64,000 nucleotides of DNA from an uncultured Gluconobacter sp. (GCA_937880175.1 CALFLO010000077.1:62001-126000), one strand, 5' to 3'; shown: positions 1 to 9,891, counted from the stretch's first letter. Program-made: numbers and translations. The notes: a model not told the origin generated them from the sequence alone.

Positions 1-201
1 CGCTATTATTCAGCGGATGAGATCCCGGTCTTCTCCAACCGCGTGGATTTCGAGCGTCTGATCAAGACCTATCTCGACAACAATGAGCTGCGTGTGGAAA
101 TGGCCCGCAAGGCCCAGGCGCGGACCATGGCCGAGCATCTCTACAAGCACCGCATCGAGCAGGCGCTGCGGATTCTCAAGGATGAAGGCCTGATTGGCTG
201 A
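1..201 (+). CDS. C-terminal end of a CgeB-type glycosyltransferase (partial)
   Basis: The window opens inside a reading frame that runs from base 1 to a TGA at 199-201 and gives the last 66 residues of a protein. It starts RYYSADEIPVF and continues with a helix-rich stretch ending HLYKHRIEQALRILKDEG. A conserved tyrosine pair, then an acidic segment, then a long amphipathic helix ending in H-x-Y-x-H-R is what I expect at the end of Glycos_transf_1_2 (CgeB-like) sugar transferases. The catalytic part lies outside the window, so substrate and acceptor cannot be told. A strong terminator follows 22 bases after the stop, so this is the last gene of its transcript. Confidence 0.6.
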   Translation, partial: RYYSADEIPVFSNRVDFERLIKTYLDNNELRVEMARKAQARTMAEHLYKHRIEQALRILKDEGLIG

Positions 202-223
202 CATCCGTCAGGACTGAACCTGC

Positions 224-257
224 AAAAAAAGCCGGAGCATGTCTCCGGCTTTTTTTT
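224..257 (+). terminator. Rho-independent terminator
   Basis: Seven A residues, then GCCGGAG (231-237), a five-base loop, CTCCGGC (243-249) and a run of eight T (250-257). It ends the CgeB-like gene; with A and T runs on both sides it may act in both directions. Confidence 0.9.
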
Positions 258-282
258 GTCCGCTTCGTCTCGGACAGACATG

Positions 283-314
283 AAAAAGGCCGCGGCATGG
301 TACCGCGGCCTTTT
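283..314 (-). terminator. Rho-independent terminator of the M16 peptidase gene
   Basis: GGCCGCGG (288-295) pairs with CCGCGGCC (303-310) around a seven-base loop. Five A residues at 283-287 give the U run on the minus-strand transcript. It lies 25 bases past the stop of the M16 gene. Confidence 0.85.
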
Positions 315-338
315 CCTGTTTTGTCGTTCCAGACCGGA

Positions 339-3053
339 TCAGTTGGGCTGTGGGCCCATGACGATCTGGGCGAGGTCCGTCGGGCGGACCCATTTGCGGA
401 AGGCGGCCTGCACCTGCTGCGGGGTCATGTCGTAGATGGCCTGTGCGGCCTGAGCCGGACTGTCGAGCGGGAGGTCCAGCGCGATCAGGGACAGGTAGCT
501 TCCGGCCAGCGCGCCGAAACTGGCGCGGGACATGGGCTGGCTGCGCAGAAGCGAGGCCTTGGCGAGGTCGAGGCTCTCCTGCGAGACGGGGGTGCTGCGC
601 ATGTCCTCGACATCCTTGACGGCGAGGGCGCGGGCCTTGCCGACCTTGTCCGGATCGGCGCCGAAGGTGATGCCGAAGCCGCTGCGGGTGCGGGAATAGG
701 TAAACCCGCTGCCTGCGCCATAGACATAACCCGTCTTCACGCGCAGGTCCTGCATCAGGCGCGAGGAGAAGCCGTCGCCCAGGATCGTGTTGCCCACGGC
801 GAGTGCATGACGGTCGGGGTCCGTCACCTTCATGCCGATGGTCTCGACGAGCTTGACCTCATCCTGCGAGCGGCCCGGATCGGCGACTACGGCCTGTGAC
901 ATGCGGCTGAGCGGAACATCGGGCAGATCGACGACAGGTTTTGGCCCTACGGCCTTCCAGATGCCGAACGCCTTTTCCACATCCGCTTTCGCAGCTTCGG
1001 GGCTGATATCGCCGACGATGACGATGGTGGTCAGGTCCGGGCGATAGGCATGGGCGTAATAGGCCTGCACGTCCGCGAGGGTCAGCTTGGCGATCGTGGC
1101 GGGCGTCGCTTCACGCAGGGTGGGATCCTGTGCCGGGACCAGCGCCTTGCGGGTCGCGCGACCGAAGCGGTAGCCGGGGGACTGGAGTTCGCCAGCCTGT
1201 GCCTGCGCGGCCTGCATCTGGGTGACGCGGAACGCCTTTTCCGGGAAGGCCGGGTTCAGTTCGTGATCTGCCAGCAGGGCGAGGCCTTTTTCAAAGTTCG
1301 GCGTCAGGGTGCTCAGCGAGAAGGACGGTCCTGCGCCCTCATCTGCCGAGAGATCGTCGAGCGCACGGGCGAGGGCCAGACGGTCATGCGTCTTGCTGCC
1401 GTAGAGGAACATCTGTTCGGTAATTTCTGCCACGCCTTCCTGACCGGCAGGCTGTTCGAGGTCCGCATTCTGGCGGATACGGCCGACCAGTTCGATCGTA
1501 TGGCTGACATGCTCGGGCTGGACGAGAAGGTGCAGACCATTGGACAGCGTGTAGGCAGCGGGGAGTGGGGCGGCGGCCGGGATCGTCAGGCGGGCGAGGG
1601 CCTGCTGGGCCCAGTCCGGCAGTGCGACCTTGCCGGACGGCGGTGTGTTGAAGGATTCAGCGCCGCCAAAGCCCTTCTGGCCGAGAGGCTTGCCCGAGGG
1701 GCTCGGCGTCAGGGTCGCGCTGATGGCATGGGCGGGATCAAGCAGCTTCTTCGCCAGCGCGTCAACCTGCTCCTTGTTGACGTTGCGGAAAGCGGCGAGC
1801 ATGTCCTGCGGGTCGTTCAGGTGCTGGATGGCGACGGCCTGCGACCAGCTTTCGGCGAGGCCGGAAATGCTGTTGGCGTTGAACTCGAGCGCGGCGATTT
1901 CCTTGCGGCGGGCGGCTTCGATCAGCTCGGCCGGGATGCCGTGGGTGCGGAAATTCTCCATGATCGCGGCAACGCTGGTCCGCAGGGCGTCCGGGTTCGC
2001 GCCCTTGGGGAAGCCAGCATAGACTACGCCCAGACCGGCCTGTGCGTCGGGGTCATACATGAAGCCGGTATCGAGCGCTTTGCCCGACGGCACGAGGTCG
2101 AACAGGGCGGCGCGCTGGCTGCTGATGGCGTCGGCGAGCAGGGTGGTTGCGGCATAATCGGGATCGCGCTGTCCCGGCATGCGCCAGGCCGTGGTCACGA
2201 GGCCGATCGGCAGGTCGGTGTCGAGCGCGATGCTCTGGGCCTTGGCCGGGGTGGGGGAGACGGTGCCGCGTGCGGGCAGTGTCGAAGCCGGGATATTGCC
2301 GAAAGCGGCCTGAACCTTCTTCAGCGTGTCCTGCGGGTCCACGTCACCGGTGATGACCAGCACGGCATTGTTGGGCGCGTACCAGGACTCATAGAATTTC
2401 TTCAGCAGTGGTGCGGTCGTCGCGTCGAAGGAGGGGCGGGTGCCGAGAGCGTCCTGCTCGTAAGGCGTTCCGGCATAAAGGGCCGCGCGGATCTGCGAGA
2501 GGTAGCGGTAGATCGGGCTGGAGAGATCGCGCGAGACTTCCTGCTCGATCGCGCCTTTTTCATGAGCCCATTCGGCGTCGGTGATGTTCAGCCCGCGCAT
2601 ACGTCCGGCTTCAATGCGCAGCAGCACGTCGAGATCGCTGGCAGGGGCCTTGAAATAATACTGCGTGACGTCCGACGTGGTGTCCGCATTATCGTTGTTG
2701 CCGAGCTGTGCGCTGATGGTGGAGAGCTGGTCGCGCGTCAGGGTCTGCGAGCCATTGAACATCATGTGTTCGAGCGCGTGCGCCGTGCCGGGAAAGCCTT
2801 TGGGCGCGTTCACCGAGCCCGTCTCGTAGTTCAGCATGGTCTGCACGACCGGGGCGAGCGTATCACGCACCACGATGACGCGCAGGCCGTTGGGCAAAGT
2901 TGCCCGCGTCACCGTCGCCGGTGCGGCGCTTGCCGTGGCTGCAGTCGGGGCGGGGGCTGCCGCAGGTTTGGCCTGGGCTGCCCCAAGCACCGGAGACGCC
3001 AGCATGGTGGCTGCCATCAGGGACAGGCGGGACAGACGGGAGAGTGCGGACAT
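339..3053 (-). CDS. M16-family zinc metallopeptidase, two-domain, exported
   Basis: This 904-residue protein starts with a typical signal peptide (about residues 1-28, hydrophobic core then AAQA), so it should act in the periplasm or be membrane-associated there. The inverzincin zinc motif H-x-x-E-H is intact at residues 92-96 (HALEH), with the downstream glutamate region [10 protein letters not shown] about 75-80 residues later. The length fits two tandem M16 halves, each an active-like plus an inactive-like domain. The second half (from about residue 490) has no HxxEH, as usual. Family members degrade peptides or process exported proteins; the substrate here is unknown. It is transcribed alone, away from the 3219 gene, and ends at its own terminator. 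Confidence 0.9.
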   Translation of the reverse strand: MSALSRLSRLSLMAATMLASPVLGAAQAKPAAAPAPTAATASAAPATVTRATLPNGLRVIVVRDTLAPVVQTMLNYETGSVNAPKGFPGTAHALEHMMFNGSQTLTRDQLSTISAQLGNNDNADTTSDVTQYYFKAPASDLDVLLRIEAGRMRGLNITDAEWAHEKGAIEQEVSRDLSSPIYRYLSQIRAALYAGTPYEQDALGTRPSFDATTAPLLKKFYESWYAPNNAVLVITGDVDPQDTLKKVQAAFGNIPASTLPARGTVSPTPAKAQSIALDTDLPIGLVTTAWRMPGQRDPDYAATTLLADAISSQRAALFDLVPSGKALDTGFMYDPDAQAGLGVVYAGFPKGANPDALRTSVAAIMENFRTHGIPAELIEAARRKEIAALEFNANSISGLAESWSQAVAIQHLNDPQDMLAAFRNVNKEQVDALAKKLLDPAHAISATLTPSPSGKPLGQKGFGGAESFNTPPSGKVALPDWAQQALARLTIPAAAPLPAAYTLSNGLHLLVQPEHVSHTIELVGRIRQNADLEQPAGQEGVAEITEQMFLYGSKTHDRLALARALDDLSADEGAGPSFSLSTLTPNFEKGLALLADHELNPAFPEKAFRVTQMQAAQAQAGELQSPGYRFGRATRKALVPAQDPTLREATPATIAKLTLADVQAYYAHAYRPDLTTIVIVGDISPEAAKADVEKAFGIWKAVGPKPVVDLPDVPLSRMSQAVVADPGRSQDEVKLVETIGMKVTDPDRHALAVGNTILGDGFSSRLMQDLRVKTGYVYGAGSGFTYSRTRSGFGITFGADPDKVGKARALAVKDVEDMRSTPVSQESLDLAKASLLRSQPMSRASFGALAGSYLSLIALDLPLDSPAQAAQAIYDMTPQQVQAAFRKWVRPTDLAQIVMGPQPN

Positions 3054-3218
3054 GGGCTCAGAACTTTCCAGAGGAGAAACGTATCTTCACAAAAGAGTAA
3101 AGCGGGTGGGCCGGTTTCTGTCCAGCATGTGTATCCTGTGTCTGTCTGGCTGTATCTGAAGGTTGGATGAAGAAAAAATTATGTGCAGGCGCGCGCGAGG
3201 GCGGGTAAAGTGTGTGTG

Positions 3219-3755
3219 ATGACTTTACCTGAACGCATTGCCCGTGTGGATGACTGGCTGCTTGACCGGCTTTTCCAGCCTGTGGCGGACCGTCTTCCCG
3301 CGCGCCTGACGGCGCTTCACCTTGGCCTGAGCTGTCAGCTCGGCGCGCTGATGCTGGACGGGGTCTCCCTTGTGCTGCCGATGCTGCTTTTCGGGGCCAG
3401 TCTGGGCAACATGATCGACAGTGCGCTGATCTGGTGCATCAGTCTGGCGTTCTTCCTCGGCATGAAGCGTTCGGCGCCTATGGTGCGGCCGGGAATGCTC
3501 AATCCGCTGCGTCCGCTGCTGCGGGCCATGCGCCTGCTGTCTCTGGCGTTTCTGGCCTACCAGCTTTTCCGGGGACTGGGCGCGCCGGGCTTCATCTGGC
3601 TCGTGACGCAGATGACCACGATGTCACAGCTTCTGTTCACCGTCGGGCTCTACCTCGTTGCCTGCCAGCCACGTCCTCCCTATCAGCGTATGTCTACCCG
3701 CAGCGGTCCCGTCATCGAAGGCGTCTGGGGCGCCGGGGGCCGGATCAACTCCTGA
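3219..3755 (+). CDS. Polytopic membrane protein of unknown function
   Basis: A 178-residue protein with about four hydrophobic segments (roughly residues 38-56, 60-78, 96-116 and 124-145) and a polar tail ending GVWGAGGRINS. I do not recognise the family. The frame stays open back to a GTG at 3183, but the residues that would be added (QARARAGKV) look like leader, and the ATG at 3219 begins a more ordinary amphipathic N-terminus (TLPERIARVDDW). The GT4 gene follows 39 bases later on the same strand, so the two may be co-transcribed. Confidence 0.65.
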   Translation: MTLPERIARVDDWLLDRLFQPVADRLPARLTALHLGLSCQLGALMLDGVSLVLPMLLFGASLGNMIDSALIWCISLAFFLGMKRSAPMVRPGMLNPLRPLLRAMRLLSLAFLAYQLFRGLGAPGFIWLVTQMTTMSQLLFTVGLYLVACQPRPPYQRMSTRSGPVIEGVWGAGGRINS

Positions 3756-3794
3756 CGTCCAGTTTCCTCGCCACGCCCATCAAGGAAAAAGCGC

Positions 3795-4835
3795 GTGACT
3801 TCCCGACTGAGAATTCTGCATTGCCTCTCAACCCGGGAATTCGCGGGAACGGAGCGTCACCTTGCGGAACTCTCCGCCATTCAGGCGCAGAACCATGATG
3901 TCACGCTGCTGCTGGACCGCAATACGGTCGATCCGCTGACGGGTGGGGATATCAGCGGGTTTCTCTGTCCCGAAGTGAAGGTCATCCGGGCCGGGGCCGC
4001 GGGGTATCTTCCCGCGCTGGCCTTGGAACTGCGCAGCGGCCGTCATGACATTGCGCACACACATCTCGGCCGTGCATCGGCCCGCGCGAGCTGGCTGCGT
4101 CTGGCAGGGCTGGCGGGTTCCATTCCGGTCGTTGCGACGCTGCATACCTGCTATCGCGGTCGCAGTTATGGCACGCATGACGGTCTGGTGTGCATTGCCT
4201 CCTGGCAGCGCGATATGTTGCCCGACAAACAGCGCGAGACTTCGGCCCTTATTCCCAACTGGACCGTACCGCCCCGTTCCAGTTGCGACGATCGTGCGGG
4301 TCTGCGGGCACGGATGCGGCGGGAATGGAATATTCCTGCGGGCGGGGTCGTGATCGGGGCGGCGGGCCGGATGGTGGAGGAAAAGAACTTCGCGCTGCTG
4401 ATCCAGGCCTGGAAACAGGCGGATCTCCAACCCGGAACCCGTCTCGTTCTGGTCGGAGACGGGCCGGAACGTGCGGCTTTGCAGCAGGCGGCGCAGGGGC
4501 ATCCGGACATCATCTTCACCGGGTACCGCACCGACATGCCCGATCTTCTGGCGGCGTTCGACGCATTCATCGTCCCATCCCGCCATGAGCCGTTCGGGCT
4601 GGTTCTGCTGGAGGCCATGGAGGCCGGGCTGCCGGTTTGCGCGACGGCGGCCGGGGGCGTGACGGATATTCTGGCCGATGCGCCGGAAAGTCTGCTGGCG
4701 CCGGGCTGTCTGGCGGCGCTTACGGCGGGACTGCAACGTCTGGAAGCCGCTGCGCCGCGGAAGTGGGATATGTCGCGCTACAGGATCGCGGCGGCAGCCA
4801 GCAAGGTCGAGGCGTTCTATCGCCGGTACTGCTGA
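3795..4835 (+). CDS. GT4-family glycosyltransferase
   Basis: 346 residues with the GT-B fold of family GT4. The N-terminal Rossmann half begins RLRILHCLSTREFAGTERH, with the usual G-G/T-x-E acceptor loop. The C-terminal half has GAAGRMVEEKNF (start of the donor domain), LVLVGDGPER, and the diagnostic E-x7-E region EPFGLVLLEAME that binds the nucleotide sugar. The start is a GTG at 3795 preceded by AAGGAA at 3782-3787. Such enzymes add sugars to lipopolysaccharide, capsule or other envelope glycans; the sugar used cannot be read from sequence. No other polysaccharide gene is in this operon. Confidence 0.88.
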   Translation: MTSRLRILHCLSTREFAGTERHLAELSAIQAQNHDVTLLLDRNTVDPLTGGDISGFLCPEVKVIRAGAAGYLPALALELRSGRHDIAHTHLGRASARASWLRLAGLAGSIPVVATLHTCYRGRSYGTHDGLVCIASWQRDMLPDKQRETSALIPNWTVPPRSSCDDRAGLRARMRREWNIPAGGVVIGAAGRMVEEKNFALLIQAWKQADLQPGTRLVLVGDGPERAALQQAAQGHPDIIFTGYRTDMPDLLAAFDAFIVPSRHEPFGLVLLEAMEAGLPVCATAAGGVTDILADAPESLLAPGCLAALTAGLQRLEAAAPRKWDMSRYRIAAAASKVEAFYRRYC

Positions 4836-4841
4836 GGGCGC

Positions 4842-5435
4842 TTACAGCTCGTAGTAGCGGCGGGAAACATAGTTTGAGAGGCCTTCGCCGGGCATGACGT
4901 GCCAGCCATTGGTGAGCGCGGGAACGAACTCGCACAGGAACACCAGCACCGACAGGAAGAAGAGCAGCATGCCTTGTCCCACAATCCGGATGCGACGCCA
5001 GAAATAGAGCGGGGGCAGCAGGATCCACAGGATCGTGCCGGGGCGGAATCCTGCCGCCAGCAGGCTGCGACGATCCATGATCAGCGCGCAGTAGAAAATA
5101 CCGATGCTTGCGATCATGGAGCCGAAATTGTTGACGGTATCCGGGATCAGCCCAGCGCTCTGAAGGATTCCGACCGCCATGCTGCCGAAGAACGGGCCGA
5201 TCAGGCTGAGCCACAGCCAGCGGTTCGAGATCAGGCTGGCGGGGAGGGCAGGAGGAACCCCTTCGGGCTGGGGCGGCCAGAAGACGCAGCTTCCGGCAGG
5301 GTGCCATTCGCCACCAAAGCTCTCGGTCCAGCACAATGTGGCGTGTCCGATGATGCCTTCCGTGACCAGCGCTTTCATGCCGTCTGCGGATACCGGCCCC
5401 TTGCGGGTGCCATGGTCTTCGTAAAACCAGCTCAC
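4842..5435 (-). CDS. GYF_2 (DUF4339)-domain membrane protein
   Basis: 197 residues from a GTG at 5435. The first 50 residues form a GYF_2-type domain: WFYEDHGTRKGPVS, then GHATLCWTE and a W-x-P-A-G ending. The rest has about four membrane segments (about residues 72-92, 98-115, 128-145 and 152-172). I chose the GTG because AAAAGGA stands six bases before it and it places the GYF motif at the very N-terminus. An upstream ATG at 5681 would add 82 low-complexity residues that look non-native. The gene converges on the GT4 gene with six bases between the stops. GYF_2 domains probably bind protein partners; the role here is unknown. Confidence 0.7.
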   Translation of the reverse strand: MSWFYEDHGTRKGPVSADGMKALVTEGIIGHATLCWTESFGGEWHPAGSCVFWPPQPEGVPPALPASLISNRWLWLSLIGPFFGSMAVGILQSAGLIPDTVNNFGSMIASIGIFYCALIMDRRSLLAAGFRPGTILWILLPPLYFWRRIRIVGQGMLLFFLSVLVFLCEFVPALTNGWHVMPGEGLSNYVSRRYYEL

Positions 5436-5582
5436 AGTTCGTCCTTTTCCCGGCGGGGCATCGTCGTTCCGGCCCCTGCTGGTTCCTGAACGGATCAGTG
5501 TCTCACGACTTTTGGGGGGCTTGGCAAGACCCATCCTGTCTGCGGCCGGGGGAACCGTCTTGCGGCGGCAGGATGACGGGCT

Positions 5583-5614
5583 AGGATATGACGTCATTTG
5601 CCTGAAATATCCTA
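5583..5614. repeat. Inverted repeat between divergent genes
   Basis: TAGGATAT (5583-5590) and ATATCCTA (5607-5614) are perfect inverted arms 16 bases apart, and a perfect 10-base palindrome ATGACGTCAT (5588-5597) overlaps the left arm. It lies between the GYF_2 gene and the 5682 gene, so it could be an operator for either. Confidence 0.4.
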
Positions 5615-5681
5615 ACGGGACGGTCGGGTCCGGGATGTTCGCAGGCCTGCGGAAAACGAGACGGAACAGGACCTTACTCAT

Positions 5682-7037
5682 ATGTCTTCAGCATGGTTCC
5701 GGATGGTCTGGCGTCCGTTTTTTCTGCCGGGACTGGTCAGCGTTCTGTGCGGACTGACACTTGTGCTCTATGGCGTCCTGACGCCTGAAGGGCGGTGGCA
5801 GGGAGACGAATATGCCATTGGAGAGGCCATTCGTGCCACGGGGTTTCATGTTGCCACAACCCGGATCCTGAGCTGGAGCCCCCGGCCGGTCGGCGAGGTT
5901 CTGGGGGTCCTGTATCTGCGTGTGGTGGACTGGCTGGGCACGCCCCTTGTGGCGCCGTTCCTGCTCCTGTTGTGGGGAAGTGGTCTGCTTGCCCTTTACT
6001 GGGCAGCCCGGACGGCGCGGCAGTCTTCCCCGCTGCTTGTGGCTGTGGCGGTTCTGGCGATGTCCCTCCTTCTCGCCGGGCAGGCCCAGATGTTTTACTG
6101 GCCGATGGCGGCCGCGAGCTATGTGCCGTGCTGGGCTGCTCTGGGGGCCATGAGTCTTCTGTGCCGGCAGGAAATGACCGACCGCCCCTGGACGGTGGCT
6201 TGTGTCCTCGTCATCGCCGCCTGGAGTCAGGAAGCCGGGGCGCTGACGGTTGCGGCCTTTTCCCTGTGCATGATGGTTTTTCATGTCAGGCGCCGTCCCC
6301 GGATGGCGCTGGTCATGGTTCTGCCGTTACTGGCGTCCCTGTTCGTTCTTTACACGGGAGCGACGCACCGCCTTGGAAGTCGTGGCGATGTTCTGGATTC
6401 TTCAAGTGGGCTGGGTGGGCACTGGATCGCCTGCATCGTTCATGCGGTGCCACTGTTTCTGCGCGAGCTTGTTTCCGTGCCGGATATGCCTTTGTGGATC
6501 GGGGTGCCCGCCAAGCTGCTGCTGCTGGTTGCTCTGGTCAGGGTTGGTGCGGGGCGGTTCCCGTCTCCGCAGGCGTGGCTCTGGAGCCTGGCACTGCTGG
6601 CCTCCGCTTATGGAACCATCGTGCTGTCCTGTTACGAATTCGGCTTTCTCTGTTGTGAAAGACATATGAATTTCCGTGCGGCGCAGTACCTGTTTGTCGT
6701 TCTGGTGCTTGGGCAGGGGTTTGGGGCCGCGCGGCAGGAGCGTGTCCGGTTCGCGGCGATGAGTCTGGCTCTATCTCTGCTGCTTGTGGGGCGTCTTCCG
6801 GCCCTTCATCATGACATGGCGCTGTGGGGAAGGGTTCTGGGAGCGCAGGGCACAAGCTGGGAAGAGGGCAGATCGTCTGCGCCAAGCATGACCCTTCGGA
6901 TGCCGCCTCCGGGGCGCATCACGAACGGAATCGCCTTTCCGACCGGCAGTTTTGATCGCGCGCAGGCCCCCTGGTGGGGGATGGCCGTGCTGAATTATTT
7001 CCACAAGGAGCACGTCACGTTCGTGCAGGAGCAGTAA
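5682..7037 (+). CDS. Polytopic membrane protein, possibly GT-C-like
   Basis: 451 residues with roughly ten hydrophobic segments. An acidic motif GDEYAIGEAI lies just after the first membrane segment, and the C-terminal tail is soluble and short. An acidic loop after the first transmembrane helix is typical of GT-C glycosyltransferases that use lipid-linked sugars, but no diagnostic motif is clear, so this is only a suggestion. AGGA lies about 11 bases before the ATG. The gene stands alone: a divergent neighbour upstream and a shared terminator with the aldehyde dehydrogenase operon downstream. Confidence 0.65.
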   Translation: MSSAWFRMVWRPFFLPGLVSVLCGLTLVLYGVLTPEGRWQGDEYAIGEAIRATGFHVATTRILSWSPRPVGEVLGVLYLRVVDWLGTPLVAPFLLLLWGSGLLALYWAARTARQSSPLLVAVAVLAMSLLLAGQAQMFYWPMAAASYVPCWAALGAMSLLCRQEMTDRPWTVACVLVIAAWSQEAGALTVAAFSLCMMVFHVRRRPRMALVMVLPLLASLFVLYTGATHRLGSRGDVLDSSSGLGGHWIACIVHAVPLFLRELVSVPDMPLWIGVPAKLLLLVALVRVGAGRFPSPQAWLWSLALLASAYGTIVLSCYEFGFLCCERHMNFRAAQYLFVVLVLGQGFGAARQERVRFAAMSLALSLLLVGRLPALHHDMALWGRVLGAQGTSWEEGRSSAPSMTLRMPPPGRITNGIAFPTGSFDRAQAPWWGMAVLNYFHKEHVTFVQEQ

Positions 7038-7050
7038 CGGTCAGGGTATG

Positions 7051-7087
7051 AAAAAGGCCGCAGTCCCGGAGGGAACTACGGCCTTTT
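7051..7087. terminator. Bidirectional terminator
   Basis: Five A, then GGCCGCAGTCCC (7056-7067), a short loop, and GGGAACTACGGCC followed by five T. The stem has small bulges. It sits between the convergent membrane protein gene and the aldehyde dehydrogenase operon and can serve both. Confidence 0.8.
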
Positions 7088-7106
7088 TCCTGACAGGCGG
7101 GCTACT

Positions 7107-9422
7107 TCAGCTGGTGTGCTGCTTCAGTTCGCGGCGGACGTCTGCGGGACGCATCGGCATGTGACGCAGGCGGACGCCAACGGCATTGAACAGCGCGTTG
7201 CCAATGGCGGGGGCGACGACCGTGACACCCGGCTCACCAAGGCCCGTGGGCTTTTCGGTGTTCTGGATGAACTCGATGTCGATGTCGGGCACATCGGGGA
7301 TACGCAACGGGGTGTAGGTGTTGAGGTTGCGGTCCTTGATCGTGCCGTTGACGATCTCGGTGCCCTCGAACATGGCCATGCTGAGACCCCACAGCGCCGC
7401 ACCTTCGGTCTGGGCAAGTGCGCCACCCGGATCGACGATGGTTCCGGCATCGAGCACGAGCCAGAGCTTCTGGCAGGTGATCACGCCCGTCTTGCGATCG
7501 ACATGGACCTGCGCCGCACCGGCCGTCCAGGTCGGCATGCCGCGTTCCTGACCGAAGCTGGTGGCGATGCCAATGCCCGTATCGGCCGGGAGCTGCTTGT
7601 TGGCGTAACCGATCTTGTCGGCCAGACGCTGGAGCACGGCGGCCTGACGCTTTGCGCCACCCACGGAGTTCGGGGCCTGACCCGCGTTGCGGCCTTCAGC
7701 CGTGAACATGGACAGACGGAACGCCAGCGGATCCTGCTTCGTGGAATGCGCCAGCTCGTCGAGGAAGCATTCCAGAGCCCAGGGGGTCCAGCCTGCGCTC
7801 ACCGAACGCAGCCAGCCGGGACGGAAGGTTGCGTTGGCCAGATCGTTGCTAATGGCGCGGACGCGGGTCGGGCCGGTCTCGTACCAGTGATCCGCGCCGG
7901 CGATGGCGAACGGATCATACTTCCGGCCGTCTTCGCCGGTGGCGAGGAAGGCGGGAGCCATGACCTGTGTCGGCCAGCCCGCGACCGCGACATAGTCCAT
8001 GCCCACGATCTTCTTGCGGTCGTTGTCGAGCGCGACCTTGATCGTCTGGAGCGACGGGGAGCGGATCGAGTCCAGTTCCATATCGTCGGAGCGGGTCAGG
8101 ATCAGCTTGACCGGTGCGCCCCCGATAGCCTTGGACGCGAGCGCTGCCGGGATGCAGTAATCGCCGTTCAGACGACGCCCGAAGCCACCGCCGAGCATAT
8201 AGGTGCGCATGACGACCTGCTCTTCAGGGACCTGAAGGGCCTTGGCGAGCTGCGGCAGAATGAGGGACTGCCACTGGTTGCCGGTGTGGATTTCCCACAT
8301 GCCGTCGATGTGACGGGCCACGGCATTGACCGGCTCAAGCTGGTAATGCGCGACCGAAGCACAGGTATAGCTGCGTTCGAAGACCTGCGCAGGGTGGATG
8401 GTCAGGGCCTCGTCCACGCCCTTGTCGTTGAAGACGCGGGTGCCGTTCTTCGGATCAACGGTCAGCTTGCGACCATGCTCGATGATGTCCGCTTCGGAGA
8501 CGTTGATCGTCGGGCCGGGCGTCCACTGGACCTTCAGGGCGTCGGCGGCACGGATGGCGGCCGGATAGGTCTTGGCGAGTGCCACGACCCAGCCCGGAAC
8601 GATGCCCGAGGGATCGTCCAGAACCACATAACGCTCATAGCCCGGGATCTTCTTCGCGGCGCTGTCATCCACGGAGATGACCTTGGCGGCGTAGCGGGTC
8701 GGCGGCATTTTCGGGCGGCCATAAAGCATCCCGTCGAGCTTGACGTCGATGCCGTAGATCGCCTTGCCGGTCGTCTTGTCCGGAATGTCGAACGCTGGGA
8801 CCTGCTTGCTGATCAGGCGACGGTTCGTGACCGGCTTGAGCGGCAGCTTGCCCATTTCTTCTGGCGTGAAGGTCCGGGTCGGCTTGGCACGGGCGACGAT
8901 GTCGCCGAAGGAAATGCTTTTGCCGCCAGCGGAGACGACGCTTTCGCTGACCGTACAACGCTCCGGCGTGGTCCCGAGGAGCTTTGCACCTTCCTCGACC
9001 ATCACGCTGCGGGCTGCGGCACCGGCCTGACGGAACGTGTCCCAGGTATCCCAGACGGACCAGGAACCACCGGTGACGTACTTGCCGGCCCATTTCGGGG
9101 CGGTGTCGACCTGCGTGATCTTGATCTTGTCCCAGTCGGCATCCATCTCGTCCGCGATGATGCGGGCGAGGGCGGTGCCGACGTGCTGGCCCATTTCGGC
9201 GCGGACAATGTTGACGTTGATCGAACCGTCAGGCGCGATGGCGCACCAGATGTTCGGCTCGAACGCAGCTTCCGGCGGCATGGCGGACGGCAGGGTCGTG
9301 GCGGCACCGGCCTTGCGGGCGAAACCGAACATTAGGCCCGAGCCCGCTGCCGTCATCAGGAAGTTGCGGCGGGAGAGGCGCGTGGCGTCGCTCTTTTTCG
9401 CAATCTGTTCGATTTTAGCCAT
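7107..9422 (-). CDS. Membrane-bound aldehyde dehydrogenase, molybdopterin large subunit
   Basis: 771 residues of the xanthine oxidase / isoquinoline 1-oxidoreductase beta family. It binds the molybdenum cofactor and oxidises substrate, passing electrons to the [2Fe-2S] subunit and then the triheme cytochrome c encoded just upstream. A twin-arginine signal SRRNFLM with R18-R19 precedes a hydrophobic stretch, so the folded enzyme is exported to the periplasm. Recognisable blocks are YMLGGGFGRR, DMELDSIRSPSL and, near the end, GLGEPGVTVVAPAIGNA, which carries the conserved glutamate region. I prefer the ATG at 9422 because GGAAGG stands eight bases before it; the GTG at 9431 is too close to that site. 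It overlaps the small-subunit gene by eight bases. In acetic acid bacteria this trio (aldFGH-like) oxidises acetaldehyde and other aldehydes. Confidence 0.88.
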   Translation of the reverse strand: MAKIEQIAKKSDATRLSRRNFLMTAAGSGLMFGFARKAGAATTLPSAMPPEAAFEPNIWCAIAPDGSINVNIVRAEMGQHVGTALARIIADEMDADWDKIKITQVDTAPKWAGKYVTGGSWSVWDTWDTFRQAGAAARSVMVEEGAKLLGTTPERCTVSESVVSAGGKSISFGDIVARAKPTRTFTPEEMGKLPLKPVTNRRLISKQVPAFDIPDKTTGKAIYGIDVKLDGMLYGRPKMPPTRYAAKVISVDDSAAKKIPGYERYVVLDDPSGIVPGWVVALAKTYPAAIRAADALKVQWTPGPTINVSEADIIEHGRKLTVDPKNGTRVFNDKGVDEALTIHPAQVFERSYTCASVAHYQLEPVNAVARHIDGMWEIHTGNQWQSLILPQLAKALQVPEEQVVMRTYMLGGGFGRRLNGDYCIPAALASKAIGGAPVKLILTRSDDMELDSIRSPSLQTIKVALDNDRKKIVGMDYVAVAGWPTQVMAPAFLATGEDGRKYDPFAIAGADHWYETGPTRVRAISNDLANATFRPGWLRSVSAGWTPWALECFLDELAHSTKQDPLAFRLSMFTAEGRNAGQAPNSVGGAKRQAAVLQRLADKIGYANKQLPADTGIGIATSFGQERGMPTWTAGAAQVHVDRKTGVITCQKLWLVLDAGTIVDPGGALAQTEGAALWGLSMAMFEGTEIVNGTIKDRNLNTYTPLRIPDVPDIDIEFIQNTEKPTGLGEPGVTVVAPAIGNALFNAVGVRLRHMPMRPADVRRELKQHTS

Positions 9423-9891
9423 TGTTGGCACCTTCCTGCTGCCGGGAGGCAGCGTCCTTGATGGCCTTGCGGATGCGGATATAGGTCATGCAGCGGCAGA
9501 GACTGCCACCCATCACGCCGTCAATCTCGTCGTCCGTCGGGTTCGGATAGTCTTTCAGGAGGCTTGCGGCCTGCATGATCTGGCCGGACTGGCAGTAGCC
9601 GCACTGCGGTACCTGCTGGTCACGCCAGGCGACCTGCACGACGTGGTTTCCTGCGGGGTCCAGACCTTCGATCGTCGTGACCGAAGCGCCTTCGACAGCG
9701 GAAAGTGGCGTGATGCAGGAGCGTGTGGCGCGGCCACCGACATGAACGGTGCAGGCACCGCACTCGCCGATGCCGCAGCCGAACTTGGTGCCGGTCATGT
9801 TCAGGTCGTCACGGATGACCCAGAGCAGGGGGGTGTCTGCCGGGGCATCCACCGTGACGGGCTGTCCGTTGAGTTCAAATTTCGTGGTCAT
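9415..9891 (-). CDS. Aldehyde dehydrogenase [2Fe-2S] small subunit
   Basis: 158 residues with both iron-sulfur domains of the xanthine oxidase family small subunit. The plant-ferredoxin-like cluster is bound by CGIGECGAC and the following RSC. The C-terminal helical cluster domain has QCGYCQSGQ and CRCMTY. All eight cysteines are present, so two [2Fe-2S] clusters are expected, relaying electrons from the molybdenum site to the cytochrome subunit. There is no signal peptide, so it probably crosses the membrane with the Tat-exported large subunit. It lies 26 bases after the cytochrome gene and overlaps the large-subunit gene by eight bases, which indicates coupled translation. Confidence 0.93.
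   Translation of the reverse strand: MTTKFELNGQPVTVDAPADTPLLWVIRDDLNMTGTKFGCGIGECGACTVHVGGRATRSCITPLSAVEGASVTTIEGLDPAGNHVVQVAWRDQQVPQCGYCQSGQIMQAASLLKDYPNPTDDEIDGVMGGSLCRCMTYIRIRKAIKDAASRQQEGANNG

Noticed and set aside
1050..3170. Plus-strand open frame of 706 codons opposite the M16 peptidase gene
   Set aside because: It lies antisense to a protein with intact family motifs and signal peptide; long antisense frames are common in GC-rich DNA. Its translation is low complexity and unlike any family I know.
7116..9335. Plus-strand open frame of 739 codons opposite the aldehyde dehydrogenase large subunit
   Set aside because: Antisense shadow of a well-supported gene, with no ribosome site or recognisable domain.
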